This document shows, piece by piece, positions 1 to 11,772 of a stretch of 64,000 bases of DNA. Source of the stretch: Sphingomonas sp. S2M10. Lineage in GTDB: Bacteria; Pseudomonadota; Alphaproteobacteria; Sphingomonadales; Sphingomonadaceae. The notes below the pieces were generated by a model. It made no database searches and was not told the DNA's origin. It saw only the letters and a list, made by a program, of their open reading frames with translations. The stretch is from positions 558,001-622,000 of the forward strand of contig NZ_JAAILI010000008.1 in NCBI RefSeq assembly GCF_012650175.1, written 5' to 3'. The number at the start of each line of letters is the position of its first letter. Positions within the stretch are counted from its first letter, which is position 1. The position numbers and the translations under genes are program-made.

Positions 1-1227
1 GCCGGCTTCGTCTGCGACGAGGCTACCGCAGAGCTGATGCGACCGATTGCCATCGAACTCGGCTGGTCGCCGGAAAAGGTCAACAAAGGCGGCCTGCGCA
101 ACGCGGTGCAGACGCTGGCCGTCTCCGCCAGCCCGCATATCCTGTTCGTCGACCTCTCCGAATCGGGCGATCCGCTCAACGACATAAACGCGCTTGCAGA
201 AGTGTGCGAGCCCGGCACGATCGTGCTCACCGCCGGCGCGGTGAACGACGTGCGACTGTACCGCGACCTGATCGCCAGCGGCATCCAGGACTATCTGCTG
301 AAACCGATCAACCCGGACATGCTGCGCGACGCGTTCCTCCAGGCGCAAACCGCGCTGGCCGCGCCGAAGCAGAGCAACCCGAGCGCCGGTCGCCCCCATT
401 CGGCGACGGCGGTGATCGGCACGCGCGGCGGCTGCGGCGCGACCAGCATCGCCACCTCGCTCGCCTGGCTGATGGGCGAGCGCGAGGGCCGCACCACCGC
501 GCTGCTCGACCTCGACGTGCATTTCGGCACCGGCGCGCTGGCGCTCGACCTGGAACCCGGGCGCGGGCTGACCGATGCGATCGAGAATCCAAGCCGCATC
601 GACGGGCTGTTCATCGAACGCGCGATGGTCCGCGCCTCGGAGCGGCTGGCGGTGCTCTCCGCCGAAGCGCCGATCAACGCGCCGATGACCGGCGACGGCG
701 CCGCCTTCTACCAACTGCAGGAAGAGATTCGCGGCGCCTTCGAATGTACCGTCACCGATCTGCCCCGACAGATGCTGGTCCAGCACCCGCACCTGATCGC
801 CGACGTGCAGGTGGCGGTGCTGGTGACCGAGCTGACGCTGGCCGCAGCGCGCGACACGATCCGCATTCTCAGCTGGTTCAAGTCGAACGCGCCGCAGACC
901 CAGATCTTCATCCTCGCCAACAAGATGCAGCAGCCCGCACTGCTCGAGATCAGCCGCAAGGACTTCGAAGGCTCGATCGAGCGCGCGATCGACTTCGTGG
1001 TGCCCTTCGAGGCGAAGATCGCCAGCCAGGCCGCCAAGCTGGGCAAGCCGATGGCCGAGGTAGGCCGCACCCATCGCGGTCTCTCTGCGATAGGCGAACT
1101 CGCCCGGAAAATTCTGGAGATCACCGACGCCGGCGAGGAAGGCGAACGGAAGGACTCGGCCAAGGGCGGCTCGCTGCTCAGCAAGCTGGGCGACCTGAAG
1201 GCGCTGATGGCGAGCAAGAAGAAGTAG
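1..1227 (+). CDS. cpaE: CpaE/TadZ pilus assembly ATPase, 5' end cut by window edge
   Basis: Localises the Tad (Flp) pilus machine at the inner face of the cytoplasmic membrane. The frame is open from base 1, and the residues before the first ATG (position 37) still look like family sequence, so the true start lies outside the window. An N-terminal receiver-like domain (about residues 20-115) ends in LLKPI. It is followed by a MinD/ParA-type ATPase whose Walker A is degenerate (GTRGGCGATS) and lacks the usual lysines, as is typical of CpaE/TadZ. A DLDVHFG Walker A' follows. The tail is rich in Lys and Ser. tadB starts 6 bases after the stop, so the two are co-transcribed. Confidence 0.93.
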   Translation, partial: AGFVCDEATAELMRPIAIELGWSPEKVNKGGLRNAVQTLAVSASPHILFVDLSESGDPLNDINALAEVCEPGTIVLTAGAVNDVRLYRDLIASGIQDYLLKPINPDMLRDAFLQAQTALAAPKQSNPSAGRPHSATAVIGTRGGCGATSIATSLAWLMGEREGRTTALLDLDVHFGTGALALDLEPGRGLTDAIENPSRIDGLFIERAMVRASERLAVLSAEAPINAPMTGDGAAFYQLQEEIRGAFECTVTDLPRQMLVQHPHLIADVQVAVLVTELTLAAARDTIRILSWFKSNAPQTQIFILANKMQQPALLEISRKDFEGSIERAIDFVVPFEAKIASQAAKLGKPMAEVGRTHRGLSAIGELARKILEITDAGEEGERKDSAKGGSLLSKLGDLKALMASKKK

Positions 1228-1233
1228 ACGCCG

Positions 1234-2214
1234 ATGCCGCTGCTGCCGCTCCTGATGCTGGGCCTGGGCGCCGTCGCGACGCTGGTGCTGCTCGTCTTTG
1301 CCCTGTCCGGCCCCTCGGCGCAGCGGGCGAGCGCACGACGGCTGACCTCTCTGCGCGACCGGCACCTGGTGAGCACCACGGGCGCCAACGCGATGGAGGC
1401 GCAGCTGCGCCGCATCTCCACTACACAGGCCAGCGGCTTCGAGCTCACCTTCGCACGGCTGCTGCCGAACCAGGAACAGCTCGAAAAGCGGCTGGCAATG
1501 ACCGGCAAGAGCTGGACGCTGGGCCAGTACGGCCTTGCCACGCTGGGAATCGCGCTCACCGTCTTCGCGCTGCTGGCGTTCAAGGGCGCGCCGTTGCTGC
1601 TCTCGCTGGTCTTCGGGCTGTTCGTCGGGTTGGGCGTGCCACACTTCGTCGTCGGCTTCCTCATCAAGCGGCGCGTGGCCAGGTTCACCACCAACTTCCC
1701 TGACGCGATCGACCTGCTGGTGCGCGGCCTCCGCTCGGGCCTGCCGGTGACAGAGACGATCGGCGTCGTCGGCGCCGAGATGCCCGGACCGGTTGGCGAG
1801 GAATTCCGCGCGGTCAGCGACAAGATGAAGATCGGCCGATCGCTCGACGCCGCGCTGCAGGAAACCGCCGACCGGCTGGCCACCCCGGAATTCCAGTTCT
1901 TCACCATTACCATCCAGATCCAGCGCGAAACCGGCGGCAACCTCGCTGAAACGCTGAGCAACCTTTCCGACGTGCTGCGCAAGCGCGCGCAGATGAAGCT
2001 GAAGATCAAGGCGATGTCGTCCGAAGCCAAGGCCTCGGCTATCATCGTCGGGGTGCTGCCGTTCATCGTCTTCGGGCTGATCTGGTCGATCAACAACGAG
2101 TATATGATGAAGTTCTTCCTCGATCAGCGGCTGATGGTCGCCGGCGGCGGCGGGCTGATCTGGATGGCCTTGGGCGCCTTCATCATGGCCAAGATGGTCA
2201 ATTTCGAGATTTGA
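1234..2214 (+). CDS. tadB: TadB, Tad pilus inner-membrane platform protein
   Basis: A 326-residue type II secretion F-domain protein. With TadC it forms the membrane platform on which the pilus ATPase works. One N-terminal membrane segment (residues 2-25) is followed by a cytoplasmic stretch, a membrane pair near 100-140, the conserved F-domain (FPDAIDLLVRGLRSGLPV and GNLAETLSNLSDVLR), and two C-terminal membrane segments. It lies between cpaE and tadC with essentially no spacers, and its stop codon abuts or overlaps the possible TTG start of tadC. Length and order are standard for the family. Confidence 0.93.
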   Translation: MPLLPLLMLGLGAVATLVLLVFALSGPSAQRASARRLTSLRDRHLVSTTGANAMEAQLRRISTTQASGFELTFARLLPNQEQLEKRLAMTGKSWTLGQYGLATLGIALTVFALLAFKGAPLLLSLVFGLFVGLGVPHFVVGFLIKRRVARFTTNFPDAIDLLVRGLRSGLPVTETIGVVGAEMPGPVGEEFRAVSDKMKIGRSLDAALQETADRLATPEFQFFTITIQIQRETGGNLAETLSNLSDVLRKRAQMKLKIKAMSSEAKASAIIVGVLPFIVFGLIWSINNEYMMKFFLDQRLMVAGGGGLIWMALGAFIMAKMVNFEI

Positions 2215-2219
2215 CGGCG

Positions 2220-3209
2220 ATGGAACCCACCGGCCCCACCCTGCTCGGCATCGACGTCACCTGGGTCGCGACGATCCTGTCGGCGATCGCAACCTTTTCC
2301 GTGCTCGTCGCGATCTACGCCGCTACCACGGTACGCAATCCGATGTCGCGCCGGGTGAAGGCACTCAACGAACGCCGCGAACAGCTCAAGGCCGGCATCG
2401 CCGCCACCCCGTCCAAGCGCCGCGCCAAGCTGGTCCAGCGCAGCGACACGACGGACCGGATTCGCAGCCTGCTCAGCACGCTCAAGGTGCTGCAGGACGA
2501 GCAGGTGAAGGTGGCGCAGGTGAAGCTGCTCCAGGCCGGGATCCGTCGCCGCGAATGGGCAGTGGGCGTCATCTTCGGCCGGCTGGTGCTGCCGATCGTG
2601 ATCGGCGGGCCGATGCTGTACCTGGTCTACGGCACCGACATGTTTTCGGACTGGACCCCGCTCAAGGCCTATGGGCTGGTCGCCGGCAGCTTCATCCTCA
2701 GCTACAAGGCGCCCGACCTCTACCTAAAGAACCGCATCCAGAAGCGCAGCGACGCGATCCGCAAGGGGTTGCCCGACGCGCTAGACCTGCTGGTGATCTG
2801 CGCCGAGGCGGGCCTGACCGTGGACGCCGCCTTCGGTCGCGTCGCCAAGGAACTGGGCCGCGCCTATCCCGAGTTGGGCGAGGAATTCTCGCTGACCGCG
2901 ATCGAGCTCGGCTTTCTCACCGATCGCCGCGCCGCCTTCGAGAACATGGCGATGCGGATCAACCTGGAAGCGGTCCGCGGCGTGGTGACGACGATGATCC
3001 AGACCGAGAAATATGGCACGCCGCTCGCCTCCGCGCTGCGCGTGCTTTCGGCAGAATTCCGCAACGAACGGATGATGCGCGCCGAGGAAAAGGCCGCGCG
3101 CTTGCCGGCGATCATGACGGTTCCGCTGATCCTGTTCATCCTGCCTGTGCTGTTCATCGTGATCCTCGGCCCCGCCGCCTGTTCGATCAATGACTCGCTG
3201 ATGCATTGA
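2220..3209 (+). CDS. tadC: TadC, Tad pilus inner-membrane platform protein
   Basis: A second type II secretion F-domain protein (329 residues), the partner of TadB. It has an N-terminal membrane segment (about residues 10-35), a basic cytoplasmic part, a membrane pair near 115-165, the F-domain signature (ALDLLVICAEAGLTVDAAF, then GTPLASALRVLS), and a hydrophobic C-terminus. An in-frame TTG at 2211 overlaps the tadB stop and would add three residues. The ATG at 2220 is preferred because TTG is rare, but the overlap suggests translational coupling either way. Confidence 0.9.
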   Translation: MEPTGPTLLGIDVTWVATILSAIATFSVLVAIYAATTVRNPMSRRVKALNERREQLKAGIAATPSKRRAKLVQRSDTTDRIRSLLSTLKVLQDEQVKVAQVKLLQAGIRRREWAVGVIFGRLVLPIVIGGPMLYLVYGTDMFSDWTPLKAYGLVAGSFILSYKAPDLYLKNRIQKRSDAIRKGLPDALDLLVICAEAGLTVDAAFGRVAKELGRAYPELGEEFSLTAIELGFLTDRRAAFENMAMRINLEAVRGVVTTMIQTEKYGTPLASALRVLSAEFRNERMMRAEEKAARLPAIMTVPLILFILPVLFIVILGPAACSINDSLMH

Positions 3210-3268
3210 CGCGCACGGAACCTTGCGCCGCCTAGCCGGTTGTCGGCGGGATGCCGGGAGCCTGACGC

Positions 3269-3817
3269 ATGAACGACTTGCCCTATACTACGCCGCTGCA
3301 GTTCATCGGTCTTGCGCTTGCCCTGCTGGCGGGCTGGTTGCTCGGCATGGCCAGCAGCAACGGGAGCCGCCGCTGGCGCGAGCGCTATGAAGCCGAACGC
3401 GATACCCACCAGGCGCTACGCGAGGAGCTGGCGACCGCCAACACCCGTATCCGCGACCTCGAAGCCGCGAATTCGAAGCTCGAGCGAACGCTCGTCGACC
3501 GCCGCCCCGTCGATCCGGTGGCGGATGGCACGCCGAACAGGCGCGACTCGGCGATCCGCAGCTGGTTTTATGGCGGTACCGACGTGCTGGCTCGCATCCG
3601 CGGCATCGACGAACACCGCGAACGCCAGCTGAACCAGCTCGGCATCCAGCATTTCCGCGACATCGAGGAACTGCCGCGCGGTGACGAGCGGCCGCTGGAG
3701 GAGCGACTAGGACTGCCGCACGGCACGATCGTGGACGAGCGCTGGCGTGAACAGGCAGCCCTGCTTCGCGCGGGCGAGACCGACGAGCATGCCCGCAGAT
3801 TCGGCCACCACGCCTGA
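3269..3817 (+). CDS. Membrane-anchored coiled-coil protein of unknown function
   Basis: 182 residues. One N-terminal membrane anchor (about residues 9-25, FIGLALALLAGWLLGM) is followed by a charged helix likely to form a coiled coil (about 33-75). The C-terminal region, LARIRGIDEHRERQLNQLGI then FRDIEEL, has the look of a helix-hairpin-helix or small helical domain that reads a number in a series (GI...L...GI). It sits 59 bases after tadC in the same direction and could be the last gene of the Tad locus or an independent inner-membrane protein. No known family was recognised with confidence. Confidence 0.75.
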   Translation: MNDLPYTTPLQFIGLALALLAGWLLGMASSNGSRRWRERYEAERDTHQALREELATANTRIRDLEAANSKLERTLVDRRPVDPVADGTPNRRDSAIRSWFYGGTDVLARIRGIDEHRERQLNQLGIQHFRDIEELPRGDERPLEERLGLPHGTIVDERWREQAALLRAGETDEHARRFGHHA

Positions 3818-4040
3818 TCCGACGGTTCACGACATCGACCGGGTTGTCCGGGCGCAATGCCCGGAGGCACCTTGGTAGGTGCGGATCGCCCCGCATGGTC
3901 GGCACCGGCCTCTCGTCGCAATGCCTCCCGCCCGACATGCGCAATGGGGACCCCACGCGCCGCCGGTTTCAGAACAAGCAACGGGACGCCCGAACACCCT
4001 GAGCCCGCTACCCGCCCGGCTCCATATAGGGAGATCGGTT

Positions 4041-4793
4041 ATGAAGTTGCTTGCGGGGAAAACGGCTATCGTCACCGGGGCCAGCTCAGGCATCGGTCGC
4101 TCGGCGGCGCTTCTGTTCGCCGCGCATGGCGCATCGCTCGTGCTAGTTGCGCGGCGGCGTGCGCGGTTGGACGCGCTGGTAGCGGAGATCGGCGCATTGG
4201 GCGGCAACGCCATCGCGGTGGCCGGCGACATAGCCGATGGCCAGACGCATGCGGCAGCCGTTGCAGCGGCGCAGGCACGGTTCGGCGGCCTGCACGTCGC
4301 TTTCAACAATGCCGGAATGGTCGGTCCGATGCAGCCGCTGGCGGACATCGACCTGCTCGACTGGGAGGCGGTGCTGGCGACCAATCTAACTGCGGCCTTT
4401 CTCGGCGCCCGCGCCCAGATCCCCGCCATGATGGCGAGCGGTGGCGGCGCGCTCGTCTTCACGGGCAGCTTTGTCGGGGCGAGCGTGGGGCTTCCGGGGA
4501 TGGGCGCCTATGCCGCGGCGAAGGCAGGGCTGCTCGGTCTGGTCCGCGCCATTACCGCCGACTATGCGACCGACGGCATCCGGGCCAATGCGCTGCTACC
4601 TGGCGGCACCGCTACCGACATGGCGGGCGATGACGCGCAACGGGAGTGGGCGGCAGGCCTGCACGCGATGAAGCGGATCGCCGAGCCGGACGAGATCGCT
4701 CGGGCCGCGCTCTTCCTGGCGAGTGACATGGCAAGCTTCGTGACGGGTTCGGCCCTCTGGGCGGACGGTGGGAACGCCGCGGTGAAGCTGTAG
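4041..4793 (+). CDS. Short-chain dehydrogenase/reductase (SDR)
   Basis: 250-residue classical SDR: an NAD(P)-dependent oxidoreductase of the cytoplasm, substrate unknown. The cofactor motif TGASSGIG is at residues 12-19 and NNAG at 89-92. The catalytic set is Ser143, Tyr157 and Lys161 (YAAAK). The C-terminal SFVTGSALWADGG is the usual SDR ending. Start chosen at the ATG with a GGAGATCGG stretch upstream; the longer open frame back to 3879 has no family sequence. It stands alone between a plus-strand orphan and minus-strand genes, so the neighbours do not reveal its substrate. Confidence 0.88.
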   Translation: MKLLAGKTAIVTGASSGIGRSAALLFAAHGASLVLVARRRARLDALVAEIGALGGNAIAVAGDIADGQTHAAAVAAAQARFGGLHVAFNNAGMVGPMQPLADIDLLDWEAVLATNLTAAFLGARAQIPAMMASGGGALVFTGSFVGASVGLPGMGAYAAAKAGLLGLVRAITADYATDGIRANALLPGGTATDMAGDDAQREWAAGLHAMKRIAEPDEIARAALFLASDMASFVTGSALWADGGNAAVKL

Positions 4794-4803
4794 CCTGCCC
4801 AGC

Positions 4804-5285
4804 CTACCGCAACAGCGCCGTCGTGTAATTCTCGACAACCTCGGCCAGCGGTCGCCCCTCGCCGTCCAGCACCAATGCGCGATGACGCAGAACATAGGGC
4901 GCAATGCCCGTCATCAGCTGCTCCAGCGGCTTGCGGTGCGGGTGCAGCGGGCGAATGATCGCGCCGAACGGGATATCCCCCTGCTCCAGCGCGGCGTTCA
5001 TCTCCGGGGTGAGCCGCGCGGGGACGTACCAGTTCTCGGCCACGGATAGCGTAACGCCCGCGCAACCGAGCACGACGCTGCGATACACAACCCGCTCGTC
5101 GGGCCCCACGCCCAGCCGTTTGCGCTGCTCCGGCGTGGGTTCCCTGTGCACCGCCCGATCCACCTCGGCCCGGATCGGCCCGCCGCAGCGGCGCTCCAGC
5201 ACGGCGGTGGCGGTAGGGCTGGCGAGAAGGTCGCGGCTGAGAGCCGCCGCATCGTCCGTCGCTACCGCTACCGCCACTACCAGCA

Positions 5286-5286
<1 letters not shown>
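4804..5286 (-). CDS. Chorismate-lyase-like (UbiC/UTRA-fold) protein
   Basis: 160 residues. The central part (SVAENWYVPARLTPEMN, then FGAIIRPLHPHRK) and the ending VLRHRALVLDGEGRPLAEV resemble the chorismate pyruvate-lyase / UTRA fold, which binds small aromatic or carboxylic ligands. Catalysis is not proven, and the usual C-terminal Glu could be the Glu of LAEVVE. The N-terminus is short and hydrophobic (MLVVAVAVA), perhaps a weak signal peptide. The ATG overlaps the ppdK stop (TGATG), so it is probably translated with ppdK. A GTG one codon earlier is an alternative start. Confidence 0.6.
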
Positions 5287-7949
<2,663 letters not shown>

Positions 7950-8110
7950 TCTGATCCCCTTCCGATCGAAGCGCCCCGTCAAGACAGAAAGGGCGCTACC
8001 GCAGGTGCGAAGAAGGCGGAACCGCTGACTACGTTGTCGGTATCCGATTATTTCGGGACGATGGCAGTTTCAAGCCAATTCACGGGATATTAATCGTACA
8101 ATTAAGCCCC

Positions 8111-10474
8111 TCAACCTTCGATCTTGGCGAAGTCCGCCACCTTGTGCACTGCGTCACGCATGCGCGCCAGCAGGGCCAGGCGCGCGGCGCGCTTGGCGGG
8201 ATCGGCGTCGTTGACGGTCACCTGGTCGAAGAAGGCGTCGATCGGCGCGCGCAGGATGGCGAGCGCGGCCATGGCATCCTCGAACTTCTCGGCTTCGATC
8301 GCGGCGGTTGCCTTGGGCTCGGCCGCGTCGAGCGCTGCGGCGAGCGCCGCCTCGGCGGGTTCGGGGGCGGGGTTGACGGCGCCGGCTTCCCATTCCTCCT
8401 TCTTGAGGATGTTGGCCGCGCGCTTGTAGCCGGCGAGCAGGTTGGCGCCGTCCTCGGTGCCGACGAACGCCTGCAGCGCCTTCACCCGCGCGAGCAGCCG
8501 AACGAGATCGTCCTCCCCGCCGAGCGCGAACACCGCGTCGATCAGGTCGTGGCGGACACCCGCTTCGCGCTGCTGGACCTTGAGGCGGTCGGCGAAGAAG
8601 TCGAGGAGCGAGATCGCTACTCGCTTGTTCCTGATCGCTGCGCGAATGAAACCCTTCTCCCAAAGCTCAGCCGCCTCCTGCCCGTAAGCAGAACGAACCT
8701 CGTCGCTTGTCTTTTTGTCCACTGTTCCAGAAGCTTCGAGGAAAGCAGCTATTTCATCCCGCCGCGCATAAGCCTCCGAAGAGGGCCATTTGGCTTGCAC
8801 CATGGTAAATTGACGGGCGTGAACCATAATCGCGTTTCGGAGATTAAGCCGCACACCGTTATCAAGAAGTATTGCAATGATCGCTATACTCGCCCGGCGT
8901 AGAGCAAACGGATCCTTAGACCCGGTCGGGAGGAGATCCTCTAAGAAAAATCCGACCAGCGTATCCAGCTTGTCCGCCAGCGCCACCGCCACCGTCACCG
9001 GATCGGTGGGGACGTCGTCGCCCTGCCCGACCGGCTTGTAGTGGTCGCGGATCGCCGCGGCGACCGCCGGGTGCTCCCCTTGCGCGGCGGCGTAATAGCC
9101 GCCCATCAGGCCCTGCAGCTCGGGGAACTCGCCGACCATGCCGGTGACGAGGTCCGCCTTGGCAAGCCGCGCGGCACGTTCGGCGAGGGAAGCAAGATCC
9201 TCCCCGGCACGGGGAGGGGGACCGCCAGCCGCAGGCTGGTGGTGGAGGGGGGGCTCAGCAGAGGACGCCGCCTGTGGGAGCCCCCCTCCACCATCGGCTG
9301 GCGCCGATGGTCCCCCTCCCCGTTCCGGGGAGGATCGAACCACCCCACTCTCCACCAGCCACCTTGCCAGCTTGGCCACGCGTGCGACCTTGTCGGCCAC
9401 CGTGCCCAGCTTCTCGTGGAAGACGATCTTCTCGAGTTTCCCCGCCTGATCGGCGAGCGGCACCTTCAGATCGGTCTCGTAGAAGAACCGCGCATCGCTC
9501 AGCCGGGCCGCCAGCACCTTCTGGTTGCCCGCGACGATCTTATCACCGCCATCGGCCGCGTCGATGTTCGCCACGCAGACGAAGGCATTGGCGAGCTTGC
9601 CCTCGGAATCGCGGCAGACGAAATATTTCTGGTTCACCCGCGCGGTGAGCTGGATCACCTCGGGCGGCACCGCCAGGAAGGCCTCGTCGAACCGGCCGAG
9701 CAGCGGCATCGGCCATTCGGTCAGCCCGGCATTCTCGAACAGCAGGCCCTCATCCTCGATCAGGCTGAGACCGGCCTTCTGCGCCGCCATCTTGGCGCCC
9801 AGCGCGATGATGTTGCGCCGCTCGGCACCGTCGACGATGACATGGCACGCCCGCAGCTTCTCGACATAATCGTCGGCCGAGCCGATCGTGATCGTACCCG
9901 GATGGTGGAAGCGATGTCCCACCGTCGCCGCACCGCTCGTCACGCCGGCGATCTCGCAGGGCACCACGTCGCTGCCGAACAGCGCGACGATGCCCTGCAG
10001 CGGGCGCACCCAGCGCGGGCTTTCGGTGGAGAGCGACGGCGCGCCCCAGCGCATCGACTTGGGCCAGGGGAAGGCGCGGATGATCCGAGGCAGAATAGCC
10101 GCGAGCACGTCCTTTGTCGGACGGCTGGGTTTCTGCCGCTGTACAAAGTACGTGTTCACACCCTTGGCATCTGGGCGCTCGAATAGCTCCTGACGCGTGG
10201 CGCCCGTTTTCTTCAGAAATCCTTCGATCGCAGCATCGGGAGCGCCGACTTTCGGCCCCTTGTGTTCTTCGAATTCGGCTTCCGTGGCCGCCGCAAGCCC
10301 GCGTGCGATAAGCACGAGGCGCCGGGGCGTCGCATAAGTCGTCACTTCGCCTTGGTGAAGACTGCCTTCGGCACGTATCTCGGTTTCATACAGCCAGCGA
10401 AGATCCTCCCGCGCCTTTTCCTGCATGCGCGCCGGGATTTCCTCCGAGCGGAGTTCGAGAAGAAAGTCAGTCAT
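8111..10474 (-). CDS. glyS: Glycyl-tRNA synthetase beta subunit with in-frame repeat insertion
   Basis: 787 residues; with GlyQ it forms the alpha2-beta2 enzyme that charges tRNA-Gly. The start MTDFLLELRSEEIPARM is canonical. Two oddities are visible. Residues about 380-426 (RSSPERGGGPSAPADGGG to PPPRAGED) are the translation of a palindromic dispersed repeat inserted in frame between the conserved LARWLVESG and AERAARLAKADLVTGMVGEFPELQG blocks. Second, codons around 8,640-8,960 are much poorer in GC than the rest (hand counts of two 60-base lines gave 48% and 43%), which suggests recombination with foreign DNA. The frame is open throughout and conserved blocks continue on both sides, so the protein is presumably functional. 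It lies 114 bases downstream of glyQ. Confidence 0.95.
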   Translation of the reverse strand: MTDFLLELRSEEIPARMQEKAREDLRWLYETEIRAEGSLHQGEVTTYATPRRLVLIARGLAAATEAEFEEHKGPKVGAPDAAIEGFLKKTGATRQELFERPDAKGVNTYFVQRQKPSRPTKDVLAAILPRIIRAFPWPKSMRWGAPSLSTESPRWVRPLQGIVALFGSDVVPCEIAGVTSGAATVGHRFHHPGTITIGSADDYVEKLRACHVIVDGAERRNIIALGAKMAAQKAGLSLIEDEGLLFENAGLTEWPMPLLGRFDEAFLAVPPEVIQLTARVNQKYFVCRDSEGKLANAFVCVANIDAADGGDKIVAGNQKVLAARLSDARFFYETDLKVPLADQAGKLEKIVFHEKLGTVADKVARVAKLARWLVESGVVRSSPERGGGPSAPADGGGGLPQAASSAEPPLHHQPAAGGPPPRAGEDLASLAERAARLAKADLVTGMVGEFPELQGLMGGYYAAAQGEHPAVAAAIRDHYKPVGQGDDVPTDPVTVAVALADKLDTLVGFFLEDLLPTGSKDPFALRRASIAIIAILLDNGVRLNLRNAIMVHARQFTMVQAKWPSSEAYARRDEIAAFLEASGTVDKKTSDEVRSAYGQEAAELWEKGFIRAAIRNKRVAISLLDFFADRLKVQQREAGVRHDLIDAVFALGGEDDLVRLLARVKALQAFVGTEDGANLLAGYKRAANILKKEEWEAGAVNPAPEPAEAALAAALDAAEPKATAAIEAEKFEDAMAALAILRAPIDAFFDQVTVNDADPAKRAARLALLARMRDAVHKVADFAKIEG
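9197..9335. repeat. Cloverleaf palindromic element, copy 1, inside glyS
   Basis: 139-bp element bounded by 27-bp terminal inverted repeats (9197-9223 and 9309-9335) that differ at one base. Inside are three further stems: 9225-9239 (CCAGCC-GCA-GGCTGG), 9240-9293 (about 15 bp with one bulge) and 9293-9308 (ATCGGC-TGGC-GCCGAT). A four-way, tRNA-like shape results. A second copy with the same ends and layout is at 47232-47365. Here it is read through in frame by glyS. Confidence 0.9.
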
Positions 10475-10542
10475 GGGCAATTCCAAGTGCACCGGCGTTG
10501 CCAAGTGCGCAGTGTTGGAGAGCGAGCCGCTTGGGGCTCTGG

Positions 10543-10562
10543 GCTCCTGCTTCCGCAGGAGC
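10543..10562. repeat. Short perfect hairpin between glyQ and glyS
   Basis: GCTCCTGC, loop TTCC, GCAGGAGC, in the 114-base spacer between the glyQ stop and the glyS start. There is no T-run, so it is not a typical terminator. It looks like a small REP-type hairpin, and could tune expression or mRNA decay between the two subunit genes. Confidence 0.5.
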
Positions 10563-10588
10563 ACGAAGGGGGAAGCGGCGGCTAGGCA

Positions 10589-11482
10589 TCACGCCGTCCA
10601 GCCGGGGTACGCGGCTTCCCATTCGGGAGTCTTCTTCTCGATCCACGCCGCACAAGCCCCCTTCGCCAGATCGCGCACCCGGCCGATATAGGCCTGGCGC
10701 TCCGCCACCGAGATCACGCCGCGCGCGTTCAGCAGGTTGAAGATGTGGCTCGCCTCGATCGCCTGTTCATAGGCCGGGATCGGCAGCTTGGCCTCCAGCG
10801 AGCGCTCGCACTCGGCCGCGGCCTTGCGGAACAGGTCGAACAGCGCGTCGGTATCGGCGATCTCGAAGTTCCACGTCGACATCTCGCGCTCATTCTCCAG
10901 AAACACGTCGCCATACGTCACGCCCGCGTCGTTGAAGGCGAGGTCGTACACGCTGTCCTTGTTCTGGATGTACATGGCGAGGCGCTCGAGCCCGTAGGTC
11001 AGCTCGCCCGCGACCGGCTTGCAGTCATAGCCGCCCATCTGCTGGAAATAGGTGAACTGGGTGACTTCCATCCCGTCGCACCACACTTCCCAGCCCAGGC
11101 CCCAGGCGCCGAGCGTCGGCGATTCCCAATCGTCCTCGACGAAGCGGATGTCGTGCTTGGTAAAGTCGATGCCGATCGCGGCGAGGCTGCCGAGGTACAG
11201 CTCCTGCAAGTCGGGCGGGCTCGGCTTCAGGATCACCTGATACTGGTAATAATGCTGGAGCCGGTTGGGGTTCTCGCCATAGCGGCCGTCGGTGGGGCGG
11301 CGGCAGGGCTGGACGAAGGCGGCGTTCCACGGTTCCGGCCCCAGCGCGCGCAGCGTGGTGGCGGGGTGGAAGGTGCCGGCACCCATGCGCATGTCATAGG
11401 GCTGCAGGATCAGGCAGCCGCGCGTGCTCCAATAGTCATGGAGCGTCAGGATCATGCGCTGGAAGCTGAGAGGTTCGGACAA
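10589..11482 (-). CDS. glyQ: Glycyl-tRNA synthetase alpha subunit
   Basis: 297 residues, catalytic subunit of the alpha2-beta2 glycyl-tRNA synthetase. It holds the class II core ([70 protein letters not shown]). The start is a TTG (TTG-TCC-GAA). It is chosen because the residues before the first ATG (PLSFQ, before MILTLHDYW) are conserved in the family, and AGGGTGA lies upstream. Start at the ATG (11455) would remove them. First gene of glyQ-glyS. Confidence 0.96.
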   Translation of the reverse strand: MSEPLSFQRMILTLHDYWSTRGCLILQPYDMRMGAGTFHPATTLRALGPEPWNAAFVQPCRRPTDGRYGENPNRLQHYYQYQVILKPSPPDLQELYLGSLAAIGIDFTKHDIRFVEDDWESPTLGAWGLGWEVWCDGMEVTQFTYFQQMGGYDCKPVAGELTYGLERLAMYIQNKDSVYDLAFNDAGVTYGDVFLENEREMSTWNFEIADTDALFDLFRKAAAECERSLEAKLPIPAYEQAIEASHIFNLLNARGVISVAERQAYIGRVRDLAKGACAAWIEKKTPEWEAAYPGWTA

Positions 11483-11600
11483 AGCTGGTCACCCTGTAAG
11501 GTTTGGGCGTCGCTTTGGCGCAGGCCGCGGAGGGGGTCAACCGGGGGCCATGGCGATCCCCTGCGGAGCAGACAACGCCGTCGCTCTCGTCCCAATCCAC

Positions 11601-11697
11601 CGTCATCCCCGCGAAGGCGAGGATCCATTGGCGCTGAAGCCGAAGTTCCTGCCCCCAGCGTCCTGGCGAATGGATTCCCGCCTTCGCGGGAAGGACG
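11601..11697. repeat. Dispersed inverted-repeat element, family D copy 1
   Basis: 97-bp element in the glyQ/TraB-gene spacer, with roughly 28-bp imperfect terminal inverted repeats. The left end is CGTCATCCCCGCGAAGGCGA and the right end GCCTTCGCGGGAAGGACG. The same element, opposite in orientation judging by its middle part (GCCAGGACGC on the other strand), is at 62635-62730. The rest of this 290-base spacer shows no gene. Confidence 0.8.
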
Positions 11698-11772
11698 ATG
11701 GAATGTAAGACGCCACCGCAGACCCGAACGCAGGATCGTTGAACTTGGCCGCGCCCTCGCCCACAAGGCCGC

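Noticed and set aside
9197-9335. Palindromic element as a tRNA gene or intron because of its cloverleaf shape
   Set aside because: There is no anticodon arm or T-loop consensus, the ends are long perfect stems, and the element is translated in frame with glyS.
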